The notes: generated by a model from the letters alone, not told the origin. Positions 18,206 to 27,808 are shown, numbered from the stretch's first letter. The stretch: DNA of 64,000 nucleotides from an uncultured Litoreibacter sp. (GCA_947504205.1 CANNGL010000002.1:558001-622000), one strand, 5' to 3'. Program-made: numbers and translations.

Positions 18206-19084
18206 CTATTTCTTTGCCTGTGATTTCAGCGCTGTGGTCTGTTCGCGCAGCCACGCCACGAAACCGCGTGGATTGCTTGACCAAGACTTGATGTCCTCGT
18301 CCCGAAACGGCTCACCGACAATAGGCGCTTGCGGTTTGTAGAGTGCGTGCCTGACTTCGTAGATCAGCAAACCCTGCCGCAGCGTGGGCGAAAGCTGGTT
18401 GGCAATTTGATACCAGCGCGAGTTCTGGCCCTGAAAGAAGATAGGCACCACTGTCGCGCCTGACCGCTGGATCATCTTGGCCGTGAACGGGTTCCATTCC
18501 GCTTCGACCGCCTCGCCAAACATGGTCTCGGAGGTGGCAACAACACCGGAGGGGAACAGGACGATCACGCCCTGGTTCTGCAGATGCTCCATGGCTTTTC
18601 GGCGCATTTCGAGGTTCTGTTGCAGCGCGTCCTCCTCATGAGGGAACGGGACCGGGATCATGAATTGATCGATGGCATTGACGCCTGTCAGCAACGATCT
18701 GGTCAGGATTTTGTAATCTGTTCGGACGCGGCCAATCAGTTCGGCGAGGACCATGCCGTCGACCAGCCCGTGAGGATGGTTTGCGACGATGATCACCGGG
18801 CCTGTTTTGGGGATGCGTGCGATCTGCTCTTGAGGGGTTTGCAGCTCGATCCCCATCACTTCGAGCGCGTCAGCCCAGAAGCCCTGGCCAAACTTGACGC
18901 CACCCTTTTCGAACTTTCGGATCAGGCGGAGCAGATGATACTTGCCCGTCAACCATTCCATCACGCGGATCGTGGTGGCTTTCCAGGGATTGGTGAACGT
19001 ATTGGCATAGGACAGGTTGCGCTTGTCATATGGCACATAGATTTCGTCTGACTCGGTGGAGTCATCCTGATGTCCCACATCCAT
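18206..19084 (-). CDS. PlsC-like lysophospholipid/1-acylglycerol-3-phosphate acyltransferase
   Basis: 292 residues from ATG 19084, which follows the HPr stop after four bases; an earlier in-frame ATG at 19117 would overlap ptsH. The acyltransferase core has NHPHGLVDG near residues 105-113; this subfamily has H-x5-D in place of the classical H-x4-D. VIVLFPSG with downstream basic residues corresponds to the EGTR-like glycerophosphate site. Most similar enzymes acylate lysophosphatidate or related lipids at the inner membrane. It is the last gene of the chvI-chvG-hprK-rapZ-EIIA-ptsH operon, an unexpected lipid gene in a regulatory operon. Confidence 0.85.
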   Translation of the reverse strand: MDVGHQDDSTESDEIYVPYDKRNLSYANTFTNPWKATTIRVMEWLTGKYHLLRLIRKFEKGGVKFGQGFWADALEVMGIELQTPQEQIARIPKTGPVIIVANHPHGLVDGMVLAELIGRVRTDYKILTRSLLTGVNAIDQFMIPVPFPHEEDALQQNLEMRRKAMEHLQNQGVIVLFPSGVVATSETMFGEAVEAEWNPFTAKMIQRSGATVVPIFFQGQNSRWYQIANQLSPTLRQGLLIYEVRHALYKPQAPIVGEPFRDEDIKSWSSNPRGFVAWLREQTTALKSQAKK

Positions 19085-19088
19085 ATGA

Positions 19089-19358
19089 CTAACGGTCTTC
19101 GCCAAATCTATTCGCAACCAATTCTTCGAGTGCGTCTGCCAGTGCCTCGGCCTGAGACCCTGATGTTTCGACCTCGATTGTGCAGCCTTTCGCAGCGGCG
19201 AGCATTAAAAGGCCCATGATGCTGTCGCCTGAGGCGTCCAGACCATCCTTGCAGACATTGGCGCGGGCATCAAATTGTTCGACCACCTCGACAAACTTGG
19301 CCGATGCGCGTGCATGCAGGCCCTTTTCGTTCACAATGCTGAGCACGCGCGATGTCAT
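19089..19358 (-). CDS. ptsH: Phosphocarrier protein HPr
   Basis: 89 residues from the ATG at 19358; the frame extends upstream into the EIIA gene and is not the true start. Both phosphorylation sites are at canonical positions: His15 in GLHARAS and Ser46 in GDSIMGLLML. In alphaproteobacteria this HPr belongs to a regulatory PTS without sugar uptake; Ser46 is the substrate of HprK, encoded upstream. Four bases separate it from the EIIA stop. Enzyme I is not in this window. Confidence 0.96.
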   Translation of the reverse strand: MTSRVLSIVNEKGLHARASAKFVEVVEQFDARANVCKDGLDASGDSIMGLLMLAAAKGCTIEVETSGSQAEALADALEELVANRFGEDR

Positions 19359-19362
19359 AGTC

Positions 19363-19752
19363 TTAGGCCTGGCCGTTGAAGCTGTTGATATATTTGCGAC
19401 CGGCAGCCATGGCATTGTCAACAGCGGAGCTGACATCGAGATGGCGCGATTTTGCGAGTTTGATCAGCATGGGAAGGTTTGCCCCATACAAGATGCGGCG
19501 ATTGTCGGGATTACAGGCCCGCAAGGACAGGTTCGACGGTGAGCCACCAAACATATCGGTGACGACAACGACGCCATCGCCTTTATCGACCTCATCGGCA
19601 GCCGCGCAGATTTCGTCTTGTTTGGATTGGCGGTCGTGGTTTTGCTCGATCGTGATGGCACGGATACCGGGTTGAGCCCCGACAACATGCTCAACTGCCG
19701 AGAGATACTCTCGTGCCAACCCACCATGTGCGACAATTACAATCCCGATCAC
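19363..19752 (-). CDS. PTS EIIA component, mannose family
   Basis: A 129-residue EIIA-Man domain with the phosphorylatable His9 in IVIVAHGGLA and the characteristic TDMFGGSPSNLSL segment. No EIIB, EIIC or EIID is near, so it is a regulatory EIIA rather than part of a sugar transporter. It lies between rapZ and ptsH in the same operon, as in other alphaproteobacteria. It presumably reports PEP/nitrogen status through HPr phosphorylation; the target is unknown. Confidence 0.94.
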   Translation of the reverse strand: MIGIVIVAHGGLAREYLSAVEHVVGAQPGIRAITIEQNHDRQSKQDEICAAADEVDKGDGVVVVTDMFGGSPSNLSLRACNPDNRRILYGANLPMLIKLAKSRHLDVSSAVDNAMAAGRKYINSFNGQA

Positions 19753-19789
19753 GCGTAGACGTTCCCGAACCTGAAGTCCCCTAGACGCC

Positions 19790-20653
19790 TCATCGGCGCT
19801 TGTCCAATTCCCGGTGCCCTATAGACACCCGCCACCCCTTATTTGCAAGGGCATTGCCCATAAGTTCCGCTACGGCAACGGAACGGTGTTGCCCTCCGGT
19901 ACACCCAAAGGCGATTGTGAGGTGCGCTTTGCCGTCTTTGACATAGGCCGGCAGCAGATGATCATGCATCGCCTTGAGTTGCTGAAAGAAGGTGTCGTAG
20001 GCCGGATCGGCGCTGACGAACTTTTGCACCGCTGCATCCTGACCGGTCGAGCTTCGAAGCTCTGGCTCCCAATGCGGATTCCTCAGGAAGCGGCAGTCGA
20101 AGACCAGATCAGCGCCGCGCGGCAGGCCCCGTTTGTAGGAAAACGATCTGAGTGTGATAGCCATTCGCGCCTCACCCGGTTTGGCAAACCAGGTGGTCAG
20201 TTCGGCGCGGAGGTCATGGGGCGACAGATCGGTGGTATCGATCAGCAGATCGGCCCGGTCCCGAAGTTGTTCCAACATCCCGAATTCGCGGGCGATGCCG
20301 TCGCCTGGGCTGTCTTCCGGGGCAAGCGGATGGCGCCGACGCGTCTCGGAAAAGCGGCGAAGCAGAATATCGACGCTGGCATCGAGAAAGAGAAACTGGC
20401 TGTCCAGTTCTTCGCGGGGTGGAAGCTCGTCCAGCAGCTCCAGCATGGCTTCGGTGGAGAAATCCCTGTTTCGGACATCAACGCCCAACGCCAGCGGTCG
20501 CTCCAAGGGCTCCGTCAGAAGGCGTGGAATGAGGGTGAGTGGGAGATTGTCGATCGTCTCGAACCCGAGATCTTCCAGCACGTTCAGCGCGGTCGTGCGC
20601 CCTGCGCCCGAGGGGCCGGAAATCAGTACGAGCTGACGTGATGGAGACGCCAT
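19790..20653 (-). CDS. rapZ: RNase adapter protein RapZ (YvcJ/YhbJ family)
   Basis: A 287-residue P-loop protein. The N-terminus reads ISGPSGAGRTTALNVLEDLG, with arginine (R19) at the place of the invariant Walker A lysine. DNLPLTLIP, the mid-region VDVRNRDF and the C-terminal FGCTGGQHRSVAVAE signature are all present. In enterobacteria RapZ guides RNase E to GlmZ; in alphaproteobacteria the RNA target is not settled. It lies between hprK and the EIIA gene. Confidence 0.95.
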   Translation of the reverse strand: MASPSRQLVLISGPSGAGRTTALNVLEDLGFETIDNLPLTLIPRLLTEPLERPLALGVDVRNRDFSTEAMLELLDELPPREELDSQFLFLDASVDILLRRFSETRRRHPLAPEDSPGDGIAREFGMLEQLRDRADLLIDTTDLSPHDLRAELTTWFAKPGEARMAITLRSFSYKRGLPRGADLVFDCRFLRNPHWEPELRSSTGQDAAVQKFVSADPAYDTFFQQLKAMHDHLLPAYVKDGKAHLTIAFGCTGGQHRSVAVAELMGNALANKGWRVSIGHRELDKRR

Positions 20654-20668
20654 TTCTGAGCAGTCCTT

Positions 20669-21100
20669 TCAGATATTCGCAAACCCATGCAGAAGATAAT
20701 GCCGAATGGCAAAAGGAAAATGCGCGGTATCGGGGTTGTGAAGGCATGGGAGATTGATGCCCAACAGCTCTTTCATATGTGGTTTGGGAAGGCGGTCGAT
20801 CTCGATTTCATCAAGTTGGATGATCACCGCAAGCTCGGCCCGCGGGGCGAGATGGGCTTTGAGCAAACCGACGCCCCGTGCCTCGATCGCAGGAGGAAGG
20901 GTTTCGGGAGCCGAGACAAGCAACCTGTCCACGTGCCGCTCCACCTTGCATCTGTCATCGGCAATCAGCTCTGCGCCAAGGCCCATCAGGGCGAGTGAAA
21001 GGCTGGATTTACCGGAACCCGCGGCGCCAAGGATCAGACAGCCCTTTTCCGCAAGAACAACCGCGTTTGCATGAAGATTTAGGCTCGGCTCCGTCATCAC
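20669..21100 (-). CDS. hprK: HPr kinase/phosphorylase, short alphaproteobacterial form
   Basis: 143 residues, holding only the catalytic domain; the Firmicute enzyme is about 310 residues with an N-terminal domain absent here. The Walker A GAAGSGKSSLSL is at about 25-36, followed by ELIADDRCKV (family acidic motif), and RGVGLLK in the position of the HPr-contact loop. It phosphorylates HPr on Ser46, and that serine is present in the ptsH product of the same operon. A second start one codon in is possible. It follows chvG after 18 bases. Confidence 0.93.
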   Translation of the reverse strand: MMTEPSLNLHANAVVLAEKGCLILGAAGSGKSSLSLALMGLGAELIADDRCKVERHVDRLLVSAPETLPPAIEARGVGLLKAHLAPRAELAVIIQLDEIEIDRLPKPHMKELLGINLPCLHNPDTAHFPFAIRHYLLHGFANI

Positions 21101-21118
21101 ATGGGGCCTAGCGCTGCA

Positions 21119-22849
21119 TCAGGTTGGAAGGCCAACCACGAAGCGCGCGCCCAGAGGCTCGGAGGTAACATCAGCATTGGTGGGCCGGATATTTTCCGCC
21201 CAGATAACGCCGCCATGAGCTTCGATGATCTGTTTCGAGATCGCCAGGCCAAGGCCGGAATGGTTCCCGAACTGCTGTTCCGGACGCTCCGAATAGAAGC
21301 GGTTGAATACCTTGTTGAGCGCCTGTTCGGGAATGCCCGGGCCGGTATCTTCCACAACAACCAGCACCCGGTTGTCGCGGCGGCGCGCCCAGATGCGAAC
21401 GGCATCACCATCTTCGCAGAACGAGGTTGCGTTGGTGATCAGGTTGACGAACACCTGAGCCAGACGCGCCTCAAGACCATGAATGATGATCGGTTCATTC
21501 GGCACGTCTTTGATGAACTCAACGCCCTGCTCGGCGGCTTGCTGGCCCAGATATTCCGTCAGGTTGTGGAGCATCTTCATAAGATCGAAGGGCTCTTCAT
21601 CCTCTTTGACCAGTTCACTGTCCAAACGGGAGGCGTTGGAGATATCAGACACCAATCTGTCCAAGCGGCGCACGTCATGTTCGATGACTTCCAACAAGCG
21701 GGTCCGCTGTTCGTCGGTCTTTGCGACATGCAGCGTGCCGACCGCAGATCGCAGGGAGGCGAGCGGGTTCTTGATCTCGTGCGCCACGTCAGCGGCAAAC
21801 TGTTCGTTTGCATCAATGCGTTCGTACAATGCCGCGACCATGCCGCGCATCGCGCCTGACAGGCGGCCGATTTCATCCGGGCGCGCCGTGAGGTCGGGAA
21901 TGCGAACACGGCTTGGGCTGACCTTACGGGAGTTCTTTTCACGCCCCAGTTCAGCAGCAGCAGCCAGATCAGATAATGGATTGGCAATTGTGGAGGCCAG
22001 AACCAGCGACAGCCCGATTGAAACCAGGATCGCGATCACGAACATCTGCAGGACCTGCTCTCGCTCAGCGCGTACCAATTGGTCAATTTGACCGGCAACG
22101 GTCGTTACCGCGACAACGCCCACGGCCTCCCCATTTTGCTCAATCGGCGTGGCAACAGAGAAGATGCTGCCACCGGTGCCATCCGTTCCGGTGCGGAGCT
22201 GCGTTCCGTTTTCCAACGTACGCTCAATGAGCTTTCGAGCCTCTTGCTCAGCAGAAACAGGGATAAGTTCCGAATTTGTCGGACTGACGATGACTGACAA
22301 GCCATCCCAGATCTTGCCAAGAAAATCGGTGATGATGGTGCTGGGACCATCGGACCGGACGCCTTGCATGCCATCAAGCGCCTCCCGCCCCTCAGTTTGT
22401 TGTGAGGCGATCAGGTGACCGCCCAGTGAGAACACGAAGACATTCACGTCCGGCGAGAGATCAAGCTCGCCCAGAACTTCCTCGGCATCAACTTCCGTGT
22501 TCGCGATGATGTTGATCGGCTCGCCTTCGGGCAACCGCATCTCGAAGACATCTGCGATCAACTGTGCTTCAGCGACGAGACCCGTTTCCCGTTGCACAAC
22601 GAGGCTGTCGCGAAATGGATTCAGAAACAGAACGCCAACGACCAGAACAACGATCGCCAGCAGGTTGAATGTGATGATTTTGCGCGACAAAGGGGAGCGG
22701 TTCAGCGAAATGAAATTTCGCTGTTCCCGTTTGGTCCTGAGCTCAGTTTCGGCCGGGTCTACCGCCTCGGTCCAATCTTCGCCCATCACAAGGTCTGCGT
22801 TGCCCGCCGGCCTACCGTCCGCCACGGTCACCCTCGACGCGATGGTCAT
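21119..22849 (-). CDS. chvG: Sensor histidine kinase ChvG (ExoS family)
   Basis: A 576-residue inner-membrane kinase. A first transmembrane helix lies near residues 58-77, a periplasmic sensor domain to about 268, a second helix near 270-287, then HAMP, a dimerisation/phosphoacceptor block with His in DVAHEIKNPLASLRS near 355, and an ATPase domain with NLITNAT, VEDTGPGIP and HSGLGLAISKQI. In rhizobia and Caulobacter this kinase responds to acid and envelope stress and controls central carbon genes with ChvI. Two bases separate it from chvI. Confidence 0.95.
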   Translation of the reverse strand: MTIASRVTVADGRPAGNADLVMGEDWTEAVDPAETELRTKREQRNFISLNRSPLSRKIITFNLLAIVVLVVGVLFLNPFRDSLVVQRETGLVAEAQLIADVFEMRLPEGEPINIIANTEVDAEEVLGELDLSPDVNVFVFSLGGHLIASQQTEGREALDGMQGVRSDGPSTIITDFLGKIWDGLSVIVSPTNSELIPVSAEQEARKLIERTLENGTQLRTGTDGTGGSIFSVATPIEQNGEAVGVVAVTTVAGQIDQLVRAEREQVLQMFVIAILVSIGLSLVLASTIANPLSDLAAAAELGREKNSRKVSPSRVRIPDLTARPDEIGRLSGAMRGMVAALYERIDANEQFAADVAHEIKNPLASLRSAVGTLHVAKTDEQRTRLLEVIEHDVRRLDRLVSDISNASRLDSELVKEDEEPFDLMKMLHNLTEYLGQQAAEQGVEFIKDVPNEPIIIHGLEARLAQVFVNLITNATSFCEDGDAVRIWARRRDNRVLVVVEDTGPGIPEQALNKVFNRFYSERPEQQFGNHSGLGLAISKQIIEAHGGVIWAENIRPTNADVTSEPLGARFVVGLPT

Positions 22850-22851
22850 CG

Positions 22852-23553
22852 TTACTCTTCGTTGTATCTGTACCCGATCCCGTAAAGGGTCTCAATCGCG
22901 GAGAACTCGTCATCAGCCGTTCGCATCTTCTTTCGCAGACGTTTGATATGGCTGTCGATGGTCCGGTCATCTACGTAAACCTGGTCGTCATAGGCCACAT
23001 CCATCAACTGATCACGGCTTTTTACAAATCCTGGCCGTTGCGCCAGAGCTTGAAGAAGCAAAAATTCGGTCACCGTTAACGTCACGTCATTCCCGCGCCA
23101 AGTCACAGTGTGACGCAGCGGATCCATGACCAGATCGCCACGTACCATCACCTGCGTCGCTTCACCTTCGCCCGCTTCGTCTTTGGCGACGGCTTCCTTG
23201 CGTCGCAGAATTGCGCGAATGCGTTCCACCAGAAGACGCTGCGAGAACGGCTTTCTGACGTAGTCATCCGCGCCCATGCGCAGACCCAGAACCTCGTCGA
23301 TTTCGTCATCCTTGGAGGTCAGGAAAATAACAGGTACGGCAGATTTCTGACGCAGACGCTGAAGCAGGTCCATACCATCCATCCGTGGCATCTTGATATC
23401 CAGAACGGCCATGTCGGGCATCTTCCGCGAAAACGCGTCGAGCGCTGACTGTCCGTCGTTATATGTTTCTACCTCGAAACCTTCGGCCTCAAGAGTCATT
23501 TGAACTGACGTCAGAATGTTTCTGTCATCGTCCACCAACGCAATTTTTGACAT
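22852..23553 (-). CDS. chvI: Response regulator ChvI (OmpR family)
   Basis: A 233-residue regulator with a receiver domain (acidic pocket VDDD at 7-10, phosphoacceptor Asp52 in [12 protein letters not shown], Lys in YVRKPF) and a C-terminal winged helix ([26 protein letters not shown]). First gene of a seven-gene operon reaching to the acyltransferase. The ATG follows AAAGGGATC. In related alphaproteobacteria ChvI affects pckA, which lies opposite across a 310-base gap; candidate sites in that gap are listed separately. Confidence 0.96.
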   Translation of the reverse strand: MSKIALVDDDRNILTSVQMTLEAEGFEVETYNDGQSALDAFSRKMPDMAVLDIKMPRMDGMDLLQRLRQKSAVPVIFLTSKDDEIDEVLGLRMGADDYVRKPFSQRLLVERIRAILRRKEAVAKDEAGEGEATQVMVRGDLVMDPLRHTVTWRGNDVTLTVTEFLLLQALAQRPGFVKSRDQLMDVAYDDQVYVDDRTIDSHIKRLRKKMRTADDEFSAIETLYGIGYRYNEE

Positions 23554-23863
23554 TGGAGATCCCTTTGCACTGCACTTATGTTATTTTCCGCCATCATCCG
23601 TATCGGCGTCTGGGGAATCAATGAATTTGTGACGAATCGCCCAAAATCACACCCGATTTGGGCATTTCCACCCTAATGTTTGACTAATATGCCGCACATT
23701 TCACTCGATGATAACGCTAACCTAGCGCTCCTGCAGTATTTCTCAAGCGCAGCAACGTGTTATAAGTGCAGCACCCCGTCACAGTGGCCGGGAGGTACGG
23801 GATTGGCCCCTCGTATCAATTAAATACAGCGAATCCGGTGGGTTCGCAGCGGGAGCGATTGAC
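23554..23863. promoter_or_regulatory. 310-base divergent control region between chvI and pckA
   Basis: No gene. It holds two inverted copies of a 10-base sequence, CTGCACTTAT at 23570-23579 and ATAAGTGCAG at 23762-23771, the first near the chvI ribosome site, the second about 90 bases before pckA. Between them is a near-palindrome, GCCCAAAATC (23639-23648) facing GATTTGGGC (23655-23663). These are candidate sites for ChvI or a carbon regulator; none is proven. Confidence 0.5.
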
Positions 23864-25462
23864 ATGATTACAGGACGGGTGAATCCAGACAAAACTCTGG
23901 AGTCTCAGGGAATTACTGGACTTGAGAGCGTTCACTACAACTATCTGGAACCTGCCCTGATTGAGCTCGCCCTGCAGCGCGGCGAAGGCAAGCTGGGAAA
24001 AGGTGGCACGTTTCTTGTGACCACCGGCAAACATACTGGACGGTCCCCCAAGGATAAATTCGTGGTGCGCAGCGCATCGGTCGAGCCAACGATCTGGTGG
24101 GACAACAATGCGCCGATGACCGAAGCCGCGTTTGACCAACTTCATGCGGATATGCTGGACCATCTGAAGGGTGGCGATGTCGTTGTGCAGGACTTGTTTG
24201 GCGGCGCTGATCCAGCCCACAGGCTTGATGTGCGTGTGGTGGCAGAACTGGCTTGGCACGGGCTGTTCATCCGCCACCTGCTGCGCCGCCCCAGCGCCGA
24301 TGAGCTTGCGAATTTCGATCCGGAATACACGATCATCAACTGCCCGTCTTTCAGCGCTGATCCAGAGAAGCACGGGTGCCGCTCCGAAACCGTGATTGCG
24401 ATGAATTTCGATAAGAAAATCATATTGATCGGTGGAACTGCCTATGCTGGCGAGAACAAGAAATCTGTCTTCACCTTGTTGAATTACCTGCTGCCCGAAA
24501 AGGGTGTCATGCCGATGCATTGTTCGGCCAATCATGCGCCCGGCAATCCAGCCGATACGGCGATTTTCTTTGGTTTGTCCGGCACTGGTAAAACGACTCT
24601 TTCTGCGGACCCGTCCAGAACTCTGATCGGCGATGACGAACATGGCTGGTCCGAGCGCGGATCGTTCAACTTCGAGGGCGGGTGTTACGCAAAAACGATC
24701 AACCTGAGCAAAGAAGCCGAACCTGAGATCTACGACACGACTGAGAAGTTTGGCACGGTTATCGAAAACATGGTTTTTGATCCCGAGACGCTGGAGTTGG
24801 ATTTCGAGGATGACAGCCTGACCGCGAATATGCGTTGCGCTTACCCGTTGCACTATATCTCGAACGCCTCTGATACGGCGCTTGGTGGGCATCCCAAGAA
24901 CATCATCATGCTGACATGTGATGCGTTTGGTGTCTTGCCTCCGATTGCGCGACTGACGCCGTCGCAGGCCATGTACCATTTCTTGTCGGGCTTTACCTCG
25001 AAGGTCGCTGGCACAGAGCGCGGCGTGACTGAACCGGAGCCCACATTCTCAACCTGCTTCGGAGCCCCGTTCATGCCCCGTCGTCCAGAGGTTTATGGAA
25101 AACTTCTGCAGGACAAGATCGCCAAGCACAACGCGACCTGCTGGTTGGTTAACACCGGCTGGACCGGTGGCGCTTATGGCACTGGCTCACGTATGCCGAT
25201 CCGGGCCACACGCGCATTGCTGACGGCGGCGCTGGACGGCTCTTTGAACAAGGGTACGTTCCGCAAGGATCCAAATTTCGGCTTTGAAGTGCCTGCGACC
25301 GCGCATGGCGTGGCCGATATCCTGCTGGACCCGCGCCGCACGTGGGACGATACTGCGGCCTATGATGCGCAGGCGGAAAAACTGGTACAGATGTTTGCCG
25401 ACAACTTTGAGCAATATCTTCCACATATCGACGCAGACGTGCGGGATGCTGCGATCGGCTAG
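23864..25462 (+). CDS. pckA: Phosphoenolpyruvate carboxykinase (ATP)
   Basis: A 532-residue ATP-type PEPCK converting oxaloacetate to PEP for gluconeogenesis. It has the kinase-1a motif [14 protein letters not shown] near residues 236-249, the metal-binding LIGDDEHGW segment after it, the substrate-site region [12 protein letters not shown] upstream and [18 protein letters not shown] near 427-444. Cytosolic, length normal. It starts after a long control region shared with chvI. Its final 17 bases overlap the start of a secreted DUF3859 protein, which suggests coupled translation. Confidence 0.97.
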   Translation: MITGRVNPDKTLESQGITGLESVHYNYLEPALIELALQRGEGKLGKGGTFLVTTGKHTGRSPKDKFVVRSASVEPTIWWDNNAPMTEAAFDQLHADMLDHLKGGDVVVQDLFGGADPAHRLDVRVVAELAWHGLFIRHLLRRPSADELANFDPEYTIINCPSFSADPEKHGCRSETVIAMNFDKKIILIGGTAYAGENKKSVFTLLNYLLPEKGVMPMHCSANHAPGNPADTAIFFGLSGTGKTTLSADPSRTLIGDDEHGWSERGSFNFEGGCYAKTINLSKEAEPEIYDTTEKFGTVIENMVFDPETLELDFEDDSLTANMRCAYPLHYISNASDTALGGHPKNIIMLTCDAFGVLPPIARLTPSQAMYHFLSGFTSKVAGTERGVTEPEPTFSTCFGAPFMPRRPEVYGKLLQDKIAKHNATCWLVNTGWTGGAYGTGSRMPIRATRALLTAALDGSLNKGTFRKDPNFGFEVPATAHGVADILLDPRRTWDDTAAYDAQAEKLVQMFADNFEQYLPHIDADVRDAAIG

Positions 25463-26027
25463 GTCTCTGCTGGCGCTGACCTCGCTGCTGGTCAGCGCGG
25501 GGCTGGGCCATGCGCAGGACTACCTTGATCAGACCCTTTTAGGAGATCTGAAGCTCGGGCTGATCTGCCCGTCGGGCGAGGCCGAAAAAGTGCCTGCGCC
25601 TGACACGTTGCTGGGCCATATCAAAAAGCGCGAACCCTGGCAGAACATCGTCTATCAGACGCGCAAGATTCCGTTGTCGAAGAATGTCGGCTTTGGCTTC
25701 GACGTCAAACCGACCGGGCCGCGCGCGCTCGATGACGTAACGATCCGACTGATCCACCCGCCCTACCTCAATGCAGATGTCACCGCCGAAAGCTGGACCG
25801 GCGATATCAAACCCGGCCGCTCCAATCTGAATTTCTTCGTCTTTGAGTTTCGCTACGAGATGGTGCCGGGTGAATGGACCTTTGTTGTGGAACATGGCGC
25901 ACGCGAAATTCTGAGGCAGAGCTTTGAGGTGTTGCCGGTCAGTGAATATGAGGGGATTGAGGCACTTTGTGATGGCGCTTTGCTGGCGCGCGCCGCGCCA
26001 CAAGAACTCACCTCGAAGTTATATTAG
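25446..26027 (+). CDS. DUF3859-like secreted protein
   Basis: 193 residues from ATG 25446, which overlaps the end of pckA in another frame. The N-terminus is a signal peptide ([18 protein letters not shown]), so the product is periplasmic. The body has a beta-rich region with [32 protein letters not shown] and RQSFEVLP, which I recognise as DUF3859-like; such domains are thought to be immunoglobulin-like folds. Function unknown. The open frame continues further upstream inside pckA, but the signal peptide fixes the start. Confidence 0.75.
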   Translation: MLRSARSLLALTSLLVSAGLGHAQDYLDQTLLGDLKLGLICPSGEAEKVPAPDTLLGHIKKREPWQNIVYQTRKIPLSKNVGFGFDVKPTGPRALDDVTIRLIHPPYLNADVTAESWTGDIKPGRSNLNFFVFEFRYEMVPGEWTFVVEHGAREILRQSFEVLPVSEYEGIEALCDGALLARAAPQELTSKLY

Positions 26028-26116
26028 TCCAAAATGCCGCACTCAATTGAATTATAATTGCGCTGCACCTGCAAACATCCTATCCCTGCCAGAACGTGAT
26101 ACAAAGGATTCGACCG

Positions 26117-27808
26117 ATGCCTCATGACGGACAGGATATGCCTTTCGAAACCGGACAAGATGTGATCCTGCCGGATCTTCTGGATCTGACGCGCGCCACG
26201 CTCGACCCGCTGGCGGGTCTTCTTGAAAAGGCGCGGGTATCAGTGGCAGACGCGACGCGCAAAGATGGCCGCATTTCTGCTGAATTGATTGAGGAAAACC
26301 AGACGGCAGCCCACGGCCTTGCCTGGCTTGCGACCTATGTCGAAGCGCTGCGCCAGATGCAAAACTGGGCCGAGAGGCTTCAAAGCGACGGCGCTTTTGG
26401 AGAAGCAGAACAACTGATCCACCAGATCGCTTTTGGTGAGTACCTCTGGCAGTTGTACGGGGGCATTCCGATGTCCCAAGGCGAAATTCTGCGACTGCAA
26501 GATATCGGATTGGGTCAGGATGATCAGCGGGCGCTGATGGAGCCATCCATCATGACGTTGACCCAGTCGGGGAACACGCAAGCCGCCCGCTCTCGTTTGG
26601 TTGAGTTGATGCAAGAGCAATCGGCCAATCTCACGGTAGGTGCGTCCGGTCTGGACGAAGAGTTAGAAATGATCCGGGAGCAGTTCCGCCGGTTTTCCGT
26701 CGACCGGGTCGAGCCGCATGCGCATGACTGGCACCTCAAAGACGAGCTGATCCCGATCGAGATTATCGAAGAGATGGCCGAACTTGGTGTATTTGGTTTG
26801 ACGATCCCTGAAGAATATGGCGGCTTTGGCCTGTCAAAGACGTCCATGTGCGTTGTCTCGGAGGAATTGTCCCGTGGCTATATTGGTGTGGGATCGCTGG
26901 GCACGCGGTCCGAGATCGCCGCTGAACTGATCCTGTGCGGCGGTACGGAAGAGCAGAAGCAAAAGTGGCTTCCTGAACTGGCGTCTGCCGGGATACTGCC
27001 AACGGCTGTCTTTACTGAACCGAATACGGGTTCAGATCTGGGCGCATTGCGCACCAGAGCGGTTAAAGACGGTGATGACTACCGTGTGACGGGAAACAAG
27101 ACCTGGATAACGCATGCTTCGCGGACCCATGTGATGACGCTGCTTGCGAGAACCGATCCGAATACGACAGATTACAAAGGCTTGAGCATGTTTCTCGCCG
27201 AAAAGACGCCCGGCGATGATGCAAATCCGTTCCCAACGGAAGGTATGACCGGCGGCGAGATCGAGGTTCTCGGCTATCGCGGCATGAAAGAGTACGAGCT
27301 GGGCTTCGACGATTTCCACGTGAAGGGCGAAAACCTTCTTGGTGGTCAGGAAGGCCAAGGTTTCAAGCAGCTCATGCAGACTTTCGAAAGCGCGCGCATT
27401 CAGACTGCGGCGCGGGCGATTGGCGTAGCGCAGTCAGCGCTCGATATCTCGATGCAATATGCGCTTGATCGGAAGGCCTTTGGCAAATCGCTGATCAATT
27501 TCCCACGCGTGTCTGGCAAGCTTGCCATGATGGCGGTCGAGATCATGATCGCCCGGCAGCTTACCTATTTCTCGGCGCATCAGAAAGATGAAGACAAGCG
27601 GTGTGATCTCGAAGCGGGCATGGCGAAATTGCTGGGCGCGCGGATTGCATGGGCGGCGGCAGATAACGGGCTGCAAATTCATGGCGGAAACGGCTTTGCC
27701 ACGGAATATGCAATCAGCCGGGTGCTGTGCGACGCGAGAATCCTCAATATCTTTGAGGGTGCAGCCGAGATTCAGGCGCAGGTGATTGCACGGCGTCTGC
27801 TCGGCTAA
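26117..27808 (+). CDS. mcd: (2S)-methylsuccinyl-CoA dehydrogenase
   Basis: A 563-residue flavoprotein of the acyl-CoA dehydrogenase superfamily with an N-terminal extension of about 170 residues that ordinary family members lack; this layout and segments such as NKTWITHASRTHVMTLLART, GMTGGEIEVLGYRGMKEYEL and FKQLMQTFESARIQTAARA are what I know from Mcd of Rhodobacter. It oxidises methylsuccinyl-CoA to mesaconyl-CoA in the ethylmalonyl-CoA pathway of acetate assimilation, with ETF as acceptor. The C-terminal FEGAAEIQ has the family glutamate context. ATG 26117 is chosen because AAAGGA lies before it; a GTG at 26096 is the alternative. Other pathway genes (ccr, ecm) are not in the window. Confidence 0.88.
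   Translation: MPHDGQDMPFETGQDVILPDLLDLTRATLDPLAGLLEKARVSVADATRKDGRISAELIEENQTAAHGLAWLATYVEALRQMQNWAERLQSDGAFGEAEQLIHQIAFGEYLWQLYGGIPMSQGEILRLQDIGLGQDDQRALMEPSIMTLTQSGNTQAARSRLVELMQEQSANLTVGASGLDEELEMIREQFRRFSVDRVEPHAHDWHLKDELIPIEIIEEMAELGVFGLTIPEEYGGFGLSKTSMCVVSEELSRGYIGVGSLGTRSEIAAELILCGGTEEQKQKWLPELASAGILPTAVFTEPNTGSDLGALRTRAVKDGDDYRVTGNKTWITHASRTHVMTLLARTDPNTTDYKGLSMFLAEKTPGDDANPFPTEGMTGGEIEVLGYRGMKEYELGFDDFHVKGENLLGGQEGQGFKQLMQTFESARIQTAARAIGVAQSALDISMQYALDRKAFGKSLINFPRVSGKLAMMAVEIMIARQLTYFSAHQKDEDKRCDLEAGMAKLLGARIAWAAADNGLQIHGGNGFATEYAISRVLCDARILNIFEGAAEIQAQVIARRLLG

Noticed and set aside
19814-20641. 275-codon open frame on the + strand
   Set aside because: Antisense to rapZ, whose full set of motifs is intact; no family resemblance.
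23816-24979. 387-codon open frame on the - strand
   Set aside because: Antisense to pckA and lacks a ribosome site and any recognisable domain.
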